From Perilla frutescens (taxonomy: Eukaryota > Streptophyta > Magnoliopsida > Lamiales > Lamiaceae): a stretch of DNA of 64,000 bases. Under the pieces are notes generated by a model, which was given only the letters and a program-made list of their open reading frames with translations, was not told the origin of the DNA and made no database searches. Shown in pieces: positions 10,702 through 21,679 of the stretch. Location: positions 44,832,506 through 44,896,505 of the forward strand of contig BRKX01000014.1 of the NCBI GenBank assembly GCA_026008535.1, read 5' to 3'. The number at the start of each line of letters is the position of its first letter. Positions within the stretch are counted from its first letter, which is position 1. A program made the translations under genes and the position numbers.

Positions 10702-12654
10702 TTTTATTGTATTTAATGAAGTCATGATTAAACATCCTAAGTGGGATTGCAATCTACATCATGATGCAACACGTTTACGTCCTGAAGACGATGAAGGTAA
10801 TGATGAGAGTGGGGCAGCTCAAAAAGATCAAGAACTAGCGTGGATGGAGAATATTATAGTAGATCACAAATTCCAGAAGCTATAGTAACTCCAAGTAGTG
10901 GCCGCTCAGAGATTCCCCGTCCTACAGGTAGAGATAAGGCGAAAATTCGGCACTAGTAATTAAATATGTAGTTTACACATTCTTGGATTGTAATGTCTTT
11001 TGCTTGTCTTTTTAATATTTGTGTTTCATATATTGTAATCTTCGCATTATTATTGAGTTTATTGTTTAATTTAAGTGTATGAGGAATATATTATTATTAT
11101 TGTAATTAATTATTTTAAATATAAAATAATTTAATAACTTTAAAATATAATAAAAAATAATTATTATTAATAGATATTAATAAAGAATCAAATAAAATAA
11201 CTTTTTTTGGATTGGAGAGGATTGTTCATAAAGTTGAAAGATTGTGGTTTTAGATTGTTGAGTTGATTGTGTAGGTGGAGGAGAGAGAAATGGTTATTTT
11301 ATTGATAGAGTGGGTTGATGGTGGTTGTCAATGGGGGTAGTCTAACGAAAAAAGTGAAATACATGAAACATAAATATTTTAATATTTGACAACATTTGTA
11401 TAACATGATAATTAATTGTGTAACATTATGATAATTTACCGATATAAAAATGTATATCATTATTGACTAATAATTCATTCGAATAACAACCGACGCTTCT
11501 GTCCGATACTGAAAAATAAAGAAAAAAATGGATATTAAAGACAAGTAAATTATATTTTATCAAACAAATATATCAACAAAACTATCATATTTTATTAAAA
11601 ATTAAGGTAATTTGGAGATATAAATAATTAATTGAAGATTCCAATTTAATAATAATTGAAAAACAAATATAATTTAATATTAAATGAAGTAATATAATTG
11701 AATAGAAGCAATTAATTAGCTGTCATGCACCAATTCAATTCCCAAGATGAACTGTTGATATAATATATTAGAAAAGTGCATCAATAAGTAAAAAGTGATA
11801 TATGTATAGTAAATAAGTATTTGAAAACTGAATACATGCGTATTTTGAATTTTTTTTTAAAATTTAAAAGTGAGGAGGGCACGTGTAGGGTGGATCTACC
11901 TCAAGTTCAAATGCACGGAGTGCACAATAGACTTTTCCATATGTAGCTAGAGAGAACATGTATGTATGCACTCGCTAAAAATGTATTTTAGCCAAATCAA
12001 TAACTTTTAGTGATGATTGTATATGTAGTGTTAATGAGCATTAAAATACACTGTGACAAATAATCAAATTATCAAATTATATTAATTAAGCATGATGCCT
12101 AGTTCTCACTGCAAACACATACAGTGCTCATTATTGTCAACCCTACAAAATTGTGATACATACAACAGTTTTGGCATTCAATGTTGTCTTTCTCAAGATT
12201 GGATATATAAACTCCGAGTTTTAAAACAAGATGGTTGTCTATATACCTTTATTTTGAATTTCACAACATATCCGTTAACAAACCTTTGTCATCCCATTTA
12301 ATTATTATCTTTTTTTTATTACATTGGAATATTTGAGATTGGAAAACTTCTTAATACAACATCATATTTTTACTTTTTATAACTCCCATTATTTTATAAA
12401 ATATAAATATAAATATGATAAGATTGTTTTGCCCCTTTACCCAACACCTAATATACTATCATAGTCCTCGATACTGTAACCCCTACCCCTAAGACAATAG
12501 GCAAAAATACACATATCACACGCATGAAAAAAAAAGTATGATGATATTGAAAAAGAAGACAAAAACTTGTATGAGACGGTCTCATACATGAGACAGATCA
12601 ATACATGTGAGTTAATGATACTTCACCTATAAATAATAATACTTCACCCATAAA
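10702..12654. mobile_element. Insertion C inside B's 3' LTR
   Basis: Comparison with the uninterrupted LTR copy at about 28448 shows that CAGTTTTAGCAAC is broken here. The left flank ends TTTA and the right flank begins TAGCAAC, implying a TA (or decayed TTA) target duplication. The ~1.95-kb insert holds the C-terminal part of a PIF/Harbinger ORF1-like gene (10718-10957), AT-rich DNA related to 8300-9145, and a right-end block with GAGACGGTCTCATAC. I could not find convincing terminal inverted repeats, so the mechanism is open. Confidence 0.7.
10718..10957 (+). pseudogene. PIF/Harbinger ORF1-like C-terminal fragment
   Basis: The frame reads FNEVMIKHPKWD, then DEGNDESGAAQKDQELAW, then after a frameshift/stop region SGRSEIPRPTGRDKAK, followed by a stop. 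Homologues of the 'GST T3-like'/NAM-associated family have an HPKW motif, an acidic linker and a terminal RP.GR.KAK motif in this order. The coding match starts abruptly at the edge of insertion C without the DNA-binding domain, so this is a carried fragment. It is complementary to the N-terminal fragment at 3730-4185, but they need not derive from one gene. Confidence 0.5.
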
Positions 12655-12669
12655 TAGCAACTTTGAGTT

Positions 12670-12825
12670 CCAGTTGGTAGTTCTGAACTTGTCTGTTCAG
12701 TTCGGCTATTACTCCAGCTGACAGTTTTGAGCTTGTCAGCTCAGTTTGGCTATTGCTCCAATTGGCAGTTTTGAGCTTGTCAGCTCTGTTTGGCTATTAC
12801 TTCAGTTGGCAGTTTTGAGCTTCTT
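12670..12825. repeat. 44-bp tandem repeats in B LTR
   Basis: Units start at 12670, 12714, 12758 and 12802 with the pattern CCAGTTGGCAGTTTTGAGCT followed by TGTCAGCTCAGTTTGGC and TATTACT. The same array is in the other LTR copy near 28461-28617. A second repeat of about 66 bp (GACTAGCTTGTCAGTTTGAC...) follows to about 12985. Confidence 0.8.
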
Positions 12826-13384
12826 CCTCCAGTTCGGCTGATCTTAAGTTTTTGACTAGCTTGTCAGTTTGACTAATCATTCTTAAGCTCTTTTGTCAGC
12901 TTGACTATTCACAAGCTGTTGACTAGCTTGTCAGTTTGACTGCTTTCTCTTAAGCTTTCTTGTCAGCTTGACTGATCACAAGCTGGCTGACTTCAGTTCT
13001 GACCTTTAGTTGGTTTGTCTGTTCTCTTCAGTTTGGCCATCAGTTGGATACTTCCAGTCTTTCAGTTTAAACTAATCTTGTATCAGTTTTTTCAGTCTAG
13101 TTGATTCTTTTCTCCCTCAGCTCAGCTGACTTAGCTGTCAGTTTGTTTCGACTGGTTCGTCTCTTCGAATCCTTAGTTGAATTGAGTCCTGACTGGTTGG
13201 CGTATCCTCCCAGCTGGTAGACCATACTCCAGTTTGGTTGACTTCAGCTTTAATTGAGTCCCTCTTTGATGCTCTGGATTGGTCAGCTCAGATCTACAGC
13301 TTGAATTTCAGTCAGTTTTTCATAAATAGTTTTGAGATCTCATCAAAACCTTATCTAGAGGTTCTTTGATAGTTTTTCCTAACA

Positions 13385-13399
13385 ATTTCCCCCTTTTTG
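13385..13399 (-). other. Element B polypurine tract
   Basis: Directly beside the inner edge of the B 3' LTR. On the minus strand it reads TCAAAAAGGGGGAAAT and then the LTR start TGTTAGG. This is the standard primer for plus-strand DNA synthesis in LTR retrotransposons. Confidence 0.85.
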
Positions 13400-13732
13400 A
13401 TGATGTCAAAACCTTGTCAATGATGATGGAAAAACTGTAAATGTTCGTTTGATAGACATGTTGTAGTTTGCTTAGGCAAATTCTTGAAATCAGAGCACGT
13501 TAGAGCATGAAATTCAAGTATCAGAGCATTCAAAATCCAAGTATCAGAGCATTCTAGGCATACTTTCATTTTGGGCATGCTTTCATTTTATTAGAGCATG
13601 ATTATCTAAATATCAGAACAAAGCTTATATGCATTGTTATCAGGGTATCAGCGAATGTTTATAAGCATGATCAAGGCTTGATATGAAGTTTAAGCATGAT
13701 ATTTGAATAATTGAAGTATGTATCAAAGCATA

Positions 13733-15478
13733 TTATATCAGCTTTCGATTCTCAATAGTAGTTAGAACTACTAATTTACTTTCTTGGCTGCTCCTTCTCT
13801 TCCTGCTTGATTCTCTTTTTTCTTGGACTCCTTGTGTTCTCCAGGCTTCCCCCTCATGATGTATTTCTCTTTGGATCTGATCCCAAAGAGTTAAGTTTTC
13901 ATCATCATCATACTTTCCATCTTCCCCCTTTTTGGCATCATCCAAAAGGGTAAGTTGTTGTGGATCGTATGATGGTATTGATAGGTTTGGCAAGAAGGTG
14001 AAGGCAGTTGCCAAGTTATCATCATGGAGTGAAGGAACTGAAGGAATGGGCATGGGCGAGGAGAACCATGCATAGGCTTCTTCAGTTGTCATGAACTGAC
14101 CACGATCAGTGGTTTGAGAGAGTTCTTGCTCTCTGAAGTCCATGGAAGCCAAGCTGGTGAAGATCTCATCGGTTGAGGCGATTGGTAGATCTTCGAGGAA
14201 TGGGGTGCAGAAGGAGTTGGCTGGTTCGTTGTCGGGAAGAGGAGCGTCGGCTGGTAAACTAAGCTGGATTCTTTTGATCATCAAATCCATTATCTCCAAG
14301 AGCATTGGCGGTGAGCAGAGTGGATGGTTCATCTAATGTCTACTCCATTCTTCTTCGTTGATCCAGAAGAGGAATCCACGAGTGCGGATGAGGTGGAACA
14401 TTGTGGCCTCATCGAGTTAGAATCGCCAGATGTGGTACTGGAGGTACCGTTTCAGTTGCTCGAATAAAGAGAGATCGGTGTCCTCAATGAGGCCGAAGCA
14501 GCTTCTTAGCTGATGGTCTAGAACTACCTCAAATTCAACCTCAATTGAGTCATGATGGACTAAGGTTAGAGGTTTTGAGCTGGCTGGTATGGTAGATTAA
14601 TCACTTAGTCTAGATAGGGGCTCATTCTCAATCATCAGTTGCCTTTCTTCTGAGGAGCTGGCATGGGCGACCACCGGTTACTTTCCACGACTTGAGTCGG
14701 GAGTTCCTGGTTGGCGCGATCTCTTCGGGATCAGATGGCAGTAGATGGTCGGGAGCATGTTCCTTCATCCAATCGGTTCGCCAGTTAGAATGATCTCATC
14801 AAACTGGCTTAAAATGATGTGGCTTATGCGACCCATAAACCCAATATTCTCTCGGAACGAGCCAGTTGATGGATCATATTCTGCTCGCTCGACATTTGCT
14901 CATAGTTGAGCAAGAATAAAAGAGGCCCAGTCGGCTTTACACCCGAAGTATAGAGCGGCCGTTAGATGGGCTTTGAGTTCCGAGAATTGGACTGTCTCAA
15001 AATTCCCATGCAGGATATGACCGGTGATATCCAGGAGTTGGATGATCTCGCTGGGCAGGCTTTCCTTCAGCCTGTGTGAGCAGTCATGATGGTGCACGTG
15101 AGGATGTTTCCAAAGACCCCACAGTGCATATTTGCACGGTAGTTCCAGTTCCATCATGTCTGGGCCTTCGCTGGGGAGGAGAAGTGTAGTCATCATTGTA
15201 TCTTTTATCACCGTGATTACTTTGTTCTGGATGGTGGAGATGATATTGTTGCCGGAGATGGTTGCGTTGTGATAGAACTCCGCAACATGGGAAGGTATAT
15301 TCTTGACTGGCATGATTGTCAAGAATGGCAGCAACCCAGTTTCCTTCAATGGCCGATAAATTCTTTGAAAGTTATCTGGGCCAAGACATACATTAAGAAG
15401 CTCTAGATTAAGAGTCTTATCTTTCTTCATCTTGTTCATGAGCGAGTTAACATCTATCATCTGAAATGAAGGCTTCAT
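13733..15478 (-). pseudogene. Element B accessory gene, copy 3 (broken)
   Basis: Starts at the ATG at 15478. The first ORF (192 aa, to 14900) has an amino-terminal domain with EFYHNA and a LLLPSEG motif, and ends DWASFILAQL. These match EFFLN/LPNKG/NWAQYFFDQL in copy 1 and EFLLQ/LPQEG/NWAEFVFQQF in copy 2. After stops, a second domain at about 14345-14540 reads LFEQLKRYLQYHIWRF and later FWINEEEWS, matching the second domain of the other copies. A charged C-terminal ORF (13733-14332) ends just before the polypurine tract. I place the family with the 'putative plant transposon protein'/envelope-like ORFs found after pol in SIRE-type elements; function unknown. Several stops make it non-functional as it stands. 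Confidence 0.6.
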
Positions 15479-15600
15479 TTCTGCAAAGAGATGGTGTTGT
15501 TAGATATGCAAGTGTGTTGAGAGAGAGAGAGAGAGTTTGCAGGTGATCAGAGCGTTCATCTCCTTGCATATATATATTAGCTTTGCATGCATTGATCGAG
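15479..15600 (-). promoter_or_regulatory. Putative internal promoter and leader, copy 3
   Basis: On the minus strand CTAATATATATATGCA (15565-15580) lies about 90 bases before the ATG at 15478. Between them is a (CT)n leader (about 15518-15535). A TATA box followed by a pyrimidine patch is the usual layout of plant core promoters. Assigned from sequence alone. Confidence 0.45.
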
Positions 15601-16206
15601 GACACTCGATTGCTTCTCTTAGCTGATCAACTATCTGATTTGATGGATGATTAGCTGAATTAATGATGCATGCTTCTCAGCCGTTCGATCATGAAACAAC
15701 TTTATGACCATGTGGCTGAGATGGAGTTATTTTGAAAATGGGGGTAGTTGCCATAAATAACAAAATATTTTCTGCAGATTTTGCTATTTATATCTTATTA
15801 GAAAAATATATTTCTCTTTTCTTCTTTGAAGAATTGATTTAATATCGATGTAGAGATATTAATGACAACTTGTGAGAGAGAACCCTATTTTCAAATTGTA
15901 GCTGTTGAATATAATATAAGAAATTTTATAATCACAACGGTAACAATTTAATTATGATAAGCTTAAGGATTAAGGAAAATTTAGCCGGAGTCAGTTGGGA
16001 TACAGTCCAACTGATTGGTTTGACGATTCAGCAGTTGGATGGTCAGTTTCGTCATGTTTCCAGTCGTCGCTGATGAGCTGACTGAAGCTCTAACTGATCT
16101 GAACTGATCAGTTCATTTGGTCAACTGCTTGACTTGCTTGAGTCAGTTTCCTCTTTTTGAAAGGCCTAGCTGGACTAGTTCCACTGCTTTCTTTCGAGCA
16201 GTTTGA

Positions 16207-18010
16207 TCACTTTGACGTTGATACAGATCCAGTTCTGTTCTTTGGCAATGCGGGCCTTGCTGTCTTCCTGGCTTGGTGAAACTGCTGAATGGCAACTGAT
16301 GAGTTTTTCATCCTTTGGTTGAGGGATTGTGAAGTTCCCTTTGGCGACGATCTGAACTGATCTTTTTCCATAATCAACTGCACTCCTTTTAAGTTGGATG
16401 TGAGTAGGGGAGTGACATAGCTCTTGGATAGGAGACTTGGTGATGTGACAGTATCCTCATCATCACTGTCGCTCTCATCATGCCTTGGATTCTTCTGAGG
16501 AGCCACGACTTCAGTATGTGATAGATGTGGTTTTATCCTCTCTGTGGCAGTTAGAGTTCATCGTGGTGGCTCAGCTGACTGACTTGATAAATTATCAAAG
16601 TTCAGTTTACGGCAAAGTGAGCCAGTTGGACAGTTCACTGATTGATTTGTAGCCACAGCTCCTTGAGGCATGATGCTGGTTTTGAATTCAGCTAACAAGG
16701 CGGTTGCTGGAATTTTGTTGACAAGCCGGTGATTCATGATGTGCTGGACTTGCACAATGGTTGGAGGGAATGGATTTGATGATCCTATCCATTTAATGCT
16801 CCAAGTTTCTTCACGTTGCCAGTAGCTCATGCCATGAAAGGCAGTTAGCAAAAAGTGAGACTGGATGGACATCGAATGTCTCCAGTTGTACCAATAGAAA
16901 TACCGGTAGAGTTGTTTGAACAACTCTTGGTCACGTTGTGCAACAAAAGCAAAGTGAGTGAGAAGGAGGTTGGTCACTTCCTTTTGTGCACCTTTGACTG
17001 CATATTCACCACTATAGAAAGTGCGAATATTTTCTTCAGTCAGCTGGAGAGGAGGGCATGTGCTTCTGAAGTAGTCCGCTCCATAGTTTGGATGAGGGAT
17101 TCCGATGAATAGAATAAGCTCATCTGGATTAGAGCAAACCTGGAAGTCAACTGGCGATCCGTTCTTTGATTTTGGAGAATGAACGGCATTGGCAGTTGAG
17201 TTGCTCGAAGTGTTGTTGCTTGTCTTTGCCTTGGGTTTTCCTTTCTTTCTTAGTGACTGAAGATGGGCAGTTCCCTTCTTAGGAATCCAATCAGAGATGA
17301 AAAACTGATAGTGCTTTATCACTTGGGAGCTTCAGCAGGTCTTCAAGCATTTTGCTCATTCTTAGAACAAGTCCTACCTTGGACTCAAATTTACCAGATT
17401 TCTTTGAGTCAGAGGCCTTAATGACTTGATGCTTGAATTGTTGGAAGACAAATTCTGCCCAGTTTGTTTGTCACCCTTCAGCAAGGTGAATCATAACCTT
17501 GTATCTCTCTTAGGTGAGTTGACTCAGGCTTCTAATAGCTCCGAACATCATCTTGTTTATTATATCGAGTAGAACGCCATACTCGGGCTTCAGGTCAGTT
17601 TTAGCGGTTGTAAAACTGAATTGCATGTTGCAGGTTGAAGCTTTCCATTCTCTCCAGTATGACTCTGCAGATTCCTTTAGTTCTTGAACTAATGAGCCTT
17701 CTTGTGGAAGCTCGAACACTTCTGCAATTGTTCTTTCAGTGATTTGGAGTAGCCGTTCTTGAATCACTGATGATACTGTCTTTCCATCTGCAGACAATTT
17801 TGCTTGAAGCAAAAATTCACTCACCAAATTTTGTCTGAAGAACTTTGGTGGTATTTCCAGGTAGTGAAGAATTCCTGTCTTGTGAAGATTTGACAGAAGG
17901 ATTGGATTGTTCGATTCATTTAGAATCATTTGAAATTTCTTCCTATCAAGGAATTTGTCTCTCATAAGTTGCTCTTTGAACGAATTTAGAGATCTGGATA
18001 ATTCGGCCAT
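16207..18010 (-). pseudogene. Element B accessory gene, copy 2 (broken)
   Basis: Begins at the ATG at 18010 (MAELSRSLNSF). The first ORF (166 aa, to 17510) carries the EFLLQ...FELPQEG domain. Two stops follow, then the same frame continues with TNWAEFVFQQF at about 17470. After a one-base frameshift near 17315 a 254-aa ORF (16558-17322) begins. It has a lysine-rich linker and then GIPHPNYGADYF, TCPP, NIRTFYS, LYRYFYWYNWRH and AFHGMSYWQREETWS. This block is the best preserved form of the second domain. A 99-aa serine/charged tail (16207-16506) ends the gene. The overall plan is a transposon-protein domain, a basic linker, a W/Y-rich domain and an acidic tail. No catalytic motif is visible and I assign no function. 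Confidence 0.6.
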
Positions 18011-18140
18011 CTTTGGGATTGGCTGAGATTTTGAGGAATTTCAAGAGCTTTGAGAGAGAGAGAGAATTTTTTTTTGAGAGCTAAGGAGGAATATTTCTAA
18101 GAGGCTTGAAAGAGAGGGCTTTTTATGAGTGTTTGGGTAG
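18011..18140 (-). promoter_or_regulatory. Putative internal promoter and leader, copy 2
   Basis: On the minus strand ACTCATAAAAAGCC (18117-18130) lies about 110 bases before the ATG at 18010, with a short CT run (about 18055-18066) between. Just upstream, TAGATCTATGAGCCT resembles GGATGAGCCTC in front of copy 1, so the promoter region appears duplicated with the gene. Confidence 0.45.
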
Positions 18141-18510
18141 GCTCATAGATCTAATGGTCGGAATGAGATTAGCCTCTGGCCTCTTTTGGTCGTTGGCATT
18201 TAATGACTTTGAGACGTGTCATTGTTTTGCAACGGTCAAAATATTCAAAAAAAATAAATGCGAAGTTCGACATTTATTTGAAAATAAAAAAATAATCTTT
18301 TTATATATCAAAAATAAATAATAACAAACTGAATTACAAGAAGTAAACTAAGGGCTTTCTAATTAGTTTGAACTTGATCAGCCATTAGTCCTTCTTGTGA
18401 TCAGTTTTCCTCCTCTTGGCAAGTGGTTCAGTGATGTCACCTTCCTCATCTTCATCGCTGCTTGATAACTCAGTTTCAGCTGACTGGAGTCTTGGATGAG
18501 CTTGCAACCG

Positions 18511-20054
18511 CTAGATTTGCTCCGTATGCAGTTTAACCTTTTGCTGCAGGTTGTGGATCAATTCCACATAGTGAGCAGGAAACTGAACTGTAGAACTGCT
18601 TGGTTGAGCATTGAACTGAACTACTCTTGAGTCAGCTTCATCGTCTGCTTTAGTTCCAATTAGTTCCTTACAAGGAACTTTATGGATTAGTTCGTCTTTC
18701 TCCATGCTGTCTTGATAAGCAAGTTGATCATCCTTTTGAGCTGACTGATCAGCTGACTGGTCAGTCTCAGCTGGCTCTGGATCAGCTAGAGGAATAGATG
18801 AGGTGGCTCCTTTATCAGCAGTTGGCTCTTGGGAAGGGGCTGTCTGGGGCTCAGCTGACTTCTCAAACTGTTGAATCTTCTCAGCTGACTCTTCCGACTC
18901 TTCAGGAATGATGTTGATTTCAACTTCAGCTTCGTGAGGAGATTTCTCAGAGTGGAGTTCTCTCATCACTTCATCAATGAGATCATCCACTGGGGTGAAT
19001 GTTTGATCTCTTTCTGCAGTTGATGGCTGTCCAGACTGATGGCTTTGTGATTTCTTCATTAATTCATTGAATAGCCATTTGTGTTGAACATGGGAGTGCA
19101 TCCATCTTTCCCGTTCTTTTTCTGTAGTGATGATGGGCAGTTTTAAGCTTTGAAGCTTGCACAGTTCATCAAACACATCTTTCATCGAGCCTTCTGATGG
19201 ATTTGAGCATTCTTTCCTCAGCTGTAGCTACCTCATAAGATGTTTGCCCTTAGTGATTCTGGCATTCTCATTGTTCGTCCACCATAGGCTCCATTCTTCT
19301 TCTCGCCTCTAGAAGCTCATTCCATGGAACGCGATCAATGAGAGGAAGGGTTCTGACGGATACACATGTCTCCATAAGAACCAATAGATGTACCTGGTCA
19401 AAGTGTGGAAGAGTTCTTCATGGCCAGTTAGTTCCTGGGCATAGTGTTGAGCCATATGTTTTTGTGTTGTCTCATCAGCCCATTTCTTCACGGACTCTCC
19501 CTATGAGTAGGCTCTTATGTTTCCTTCAACTTGAGCCATTGGGGGGCATGTCATTTGAAAATAGTCTGCCCTAGCTCCGTCGTGAGGAATTCCTTTTGCC
19601 GGGATAATGTCTTCTGGGTTCTCACATGGAGCTAAATCCTCAATAGTTAGATTTGGTGGAACTGTTGGATCTGGCATGGGACTTGATTCCCTTCTCTTCT
19701 TGGATTTGGAAAGTAAGGCTCCTCTCCTTTTTGTTTGACCAGCTTGCTTCCTTTTTGAGGCTGATCTGGTAGTTGCTCGTCTGGTTGATTGTCCAATGAT
19801 GTCAGCTCTGGTGGCAACTGAGCTTTGTTGCATGTATCTCTGGGCTATAGGAATATCATCATCAGAGATATTCTGGGAAGTGCCTGTGATCTATTCCTTT
19901 CCATTCCCTTCAGTTGCAGGCTTTTTCTTCTTATACTGATTAGCTTGGTCAGGGTCAATTTCCACGATCTTAAGTGGTTTTGAAATAAAGTCATTGCTGA
20001 CTATGCTTTTGAACTCTGTTTCCTCAGTCATCCAGGAAAACTGCTTCTCCAAAT
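18511..20054 (-). pseudogene. Element B accessory gene, copy 1, second domain and tail
   Basis: Continues copy 1 after a one-base frameshift near 20080. A readable stretch leads to a basic region (19501-19833) with several K/R clusters such as SKSKKRR that could serve as a nuclear localisation signal. It then gives GIPHDGARADYF, TCPP and NIRAYS. After one stop, LTRYIYWFLWRH and AFHGMSF follow (19309-19491). The last ORF (18511-19185, 224 aa) is an acidic, S/E/Q-rich tail with repeated SAE/SAD motifs and no recognised domain. The GIPH-ADYF-TCPP-NIR-YW-WRH-AFHGMS order is shared with copy 2 and, more weakly, with copy 3. Confidence 0.55.
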
Positions 20055-20759
20055 TTATACTGACCCGACTGACGTACCTAATTCTTTGTGGGAATTTTTT
20101 ATTATCCCAGCGGCTTCAATGATATCAACATATCTCTTCAATTGATCGAAAAAATATTGTGCCCAGTTGATCTCCATTCGGTTGTAGATGGCGGCACAGA
20201 TCTTGTATTTTGTTTCTGACATTTCAAATTGACTGCCAGTTGTCCCTACCATAATTTTTGAGGCTATGGCAGCGAGCACCTGATATTCATCTTGAAACTT
20301 TGAGATGATATGATTGCTTTTATACGGTTGAGTTTCGCCTTTCTTTTTCCAGAAATCATAAGCTTCTTGGAAGTTGATTTGAACTTCTTCCAGCTTGAGT
20401 CCTTTGTTGGGTAGATTGAACATGTTGCTTAGAGATTCAGCTGTCATGATGATCTCATGTCCTCTTACTTCAGATCTGATCTCTTTGGGATTTGAGGAAC
20501 CATTTGAATTTAAGAAAAATTCAGCAACTAGTTCTGGGTAAATACGTTCTGGAAACTCCTCCAGGAATGTCTTCAACTTGGCCTGAGAAAGCTTTTTGAT
20601 GATTATTCCACTTAGAGGGGAAGCATTGCAGGCTTGAAGGAATCCGACTGGGTTGAAAAACTTATCTCTGTCGAGTTTTTCACAAAATACTTTGGAATCT
20701 TCTCTGGACTGACGGAAATTGAATCTCTTGCGAGTGCGACAGATGGGATTTTGAGCCAT
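20055..20759 (-). CDS. Element B accessory gene, copy 1, first domain
   Basis: A 234-aa ORF from the ATG at 20759 (MAQNPICRTRKRF). It has a basic N-terminus, then YPELVAEFFLNSNG, a SLSNMFNLPNKG motif and NWAQYFFDQLKRY near the end. The EF-x-LP-x-G spacing and the later W-x-x-F-x-x-Q motif resemble the 'putative plant transposon protein'/envelope-like ORFs that follow pol in SIRE-type copia elements. It is the closest of three copies to pol and the only one whose first domain is uninterrupted. The last residues of the ORF (GTSVGSV) lie beyond the frameshift and are probably not original. Role unknown. Confidence 0.6.
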   Translation of the reverse strand: MAQNPICRTRKRFNFRQSREDSKVFCEKLDRDKFFNPVGFLQACNASPLSGIIIKKLSQAKLKTFLEEFPERIYPELVAEFFLNSNGSSNPKEIRSEVRGHEIIMTAESLSNMFNLPNKGLKLEEVQINFQEAYDFWKKKGETQPYKSNHIISKFQDEYQVLAAIASKIMVGTTGSQFEMSETKYKICAAIYNRMEINWAQYFFDQLKRYVDIIEAAGIIKNSHKELGTSVGSV

Positions 20760-20848
20760 GATATTTGATGAGATGTTTTTGATAGAAGGAATTGATTTGT
20801 CAGGCTGAGAGATTGATCTTTACAAGTTGAAGAATTTTACTTTAGTCC

Positions 20849-20897
<49 letters not shown>

Positions 20898-20960
20898 GTC
20901 AGCAGTGAAATGTAAAGTTTATCTCGAATATTCAGCCGACTTATTTATATAGAGAGATGA
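20760..20960 (-). promoter_or_regulatory. Putative internal promoter and leader, copy 1
   Basis: On the minus strand TATATAAATAA (20941-20951) lies about 185 bases before the ATG at 20759. A long CT microsatellite (about 20851-20894) lies between. TATA box plus pyrimidine-rich leader suggests separate transcription from the gag-pol unit. Not tested. Confidence 0.5.
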
Positions 20961-21679
20961 GGCTCATCCAACGGTTGGGACGTTTTGTATGCCTTGATTT
21001 CAACAGTCAGATTAATTCAATTGACACGTCGATTGGCCTTTCAATTCTATCCGTTGGAGATAAATGTGGGGAGAGAGAGAGAGTTCAACGGTAATATTTG
21101 AGTGACACATGTTTTTACCATTTCCACTATTGAAAATTTTGAACTTATCTTTTCTCTCTAGCTGTTTCTTCTTGGCTTGAAACTGATTACGTTATCAGTT
21201 GGCTTCGACTGTAGCTGATGATCTCCATGTTGATCAGTTCCAACTGAGATATTTTCTCATCAGTTCCTTACTTCCTCAACTGCTTGAACTTTTAATTCAG
21301 CTGTTTCTCAGTTCAGCTGATCCTTCAGTTCTGCTGCTTTCCTTCAGCTGATTCTTGAGCTGATGTCTCCTTATTGAGTTGAAGCCAGTTCCTTTCATTT
21401 CTCCATCAGTTTGATGATTTTAAAGCTGGTATGTTTTGCTTGACTAACAGGATCATCAGTTGAGACCATTTGACCAACTCTGCCTTGCTCCTTTCCTCAG
21501 TTTGAACAAATAAACTGATGATTCAGTTGAGCTGATGAGTTAGGCTGATCAGCTTATGTTTAATTTCTTTGCACAACTTCTTGCTTCATTTCAAACTGAT
21601 AGCTTATGTGTCCAACTTATCAGTTTAATGACTTTTTTAGTTATGAACTACTCATTCAGATGAGTTGAAGCCTTTCGGT
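20961..21679. other. Non-coding spacer of element B, CAGTTG/CAGCTG-rich
   Basis: No ORF of note between the end of pol and accessory copy 1. Repeated CAGTTG, CAGCTG and CTGATCAG words crowd the stretch from 21180 to 21660, as they do in the B LTRs and in the spacers beside the other accessory copies. Confidence 0.6.

Larger units (their letters stand above)
9703..13384 (-). mobile_element. Element B 3' LTR (minus strand), split by insertion C
   Basis: On the plus strand the LTR runs from TGTTGGTCCCGG to TTCCTAACA, giving paired TGTTGG and CCTAACA ends. It matches the other B LTR (27457-28913) at roughly 3-4% divergence over the first 260 bases. Insertion C interrupts it at 10702-12654, so the LTR itself is about 1.73 kb. 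It is immediately followed by a pyrimidine run, the complement of a polypurine tract. The LTR is rich in CAGTTG and CAGCTG words and includes 44-bp tandem repeats. Confidence 0.85.

Noticed and set aside
13891..14073. Methionine/histidine-rich 60-aa minus-strand ORF
   Set aside because: It is a shifted frame inside the tail of accessory copy 3.
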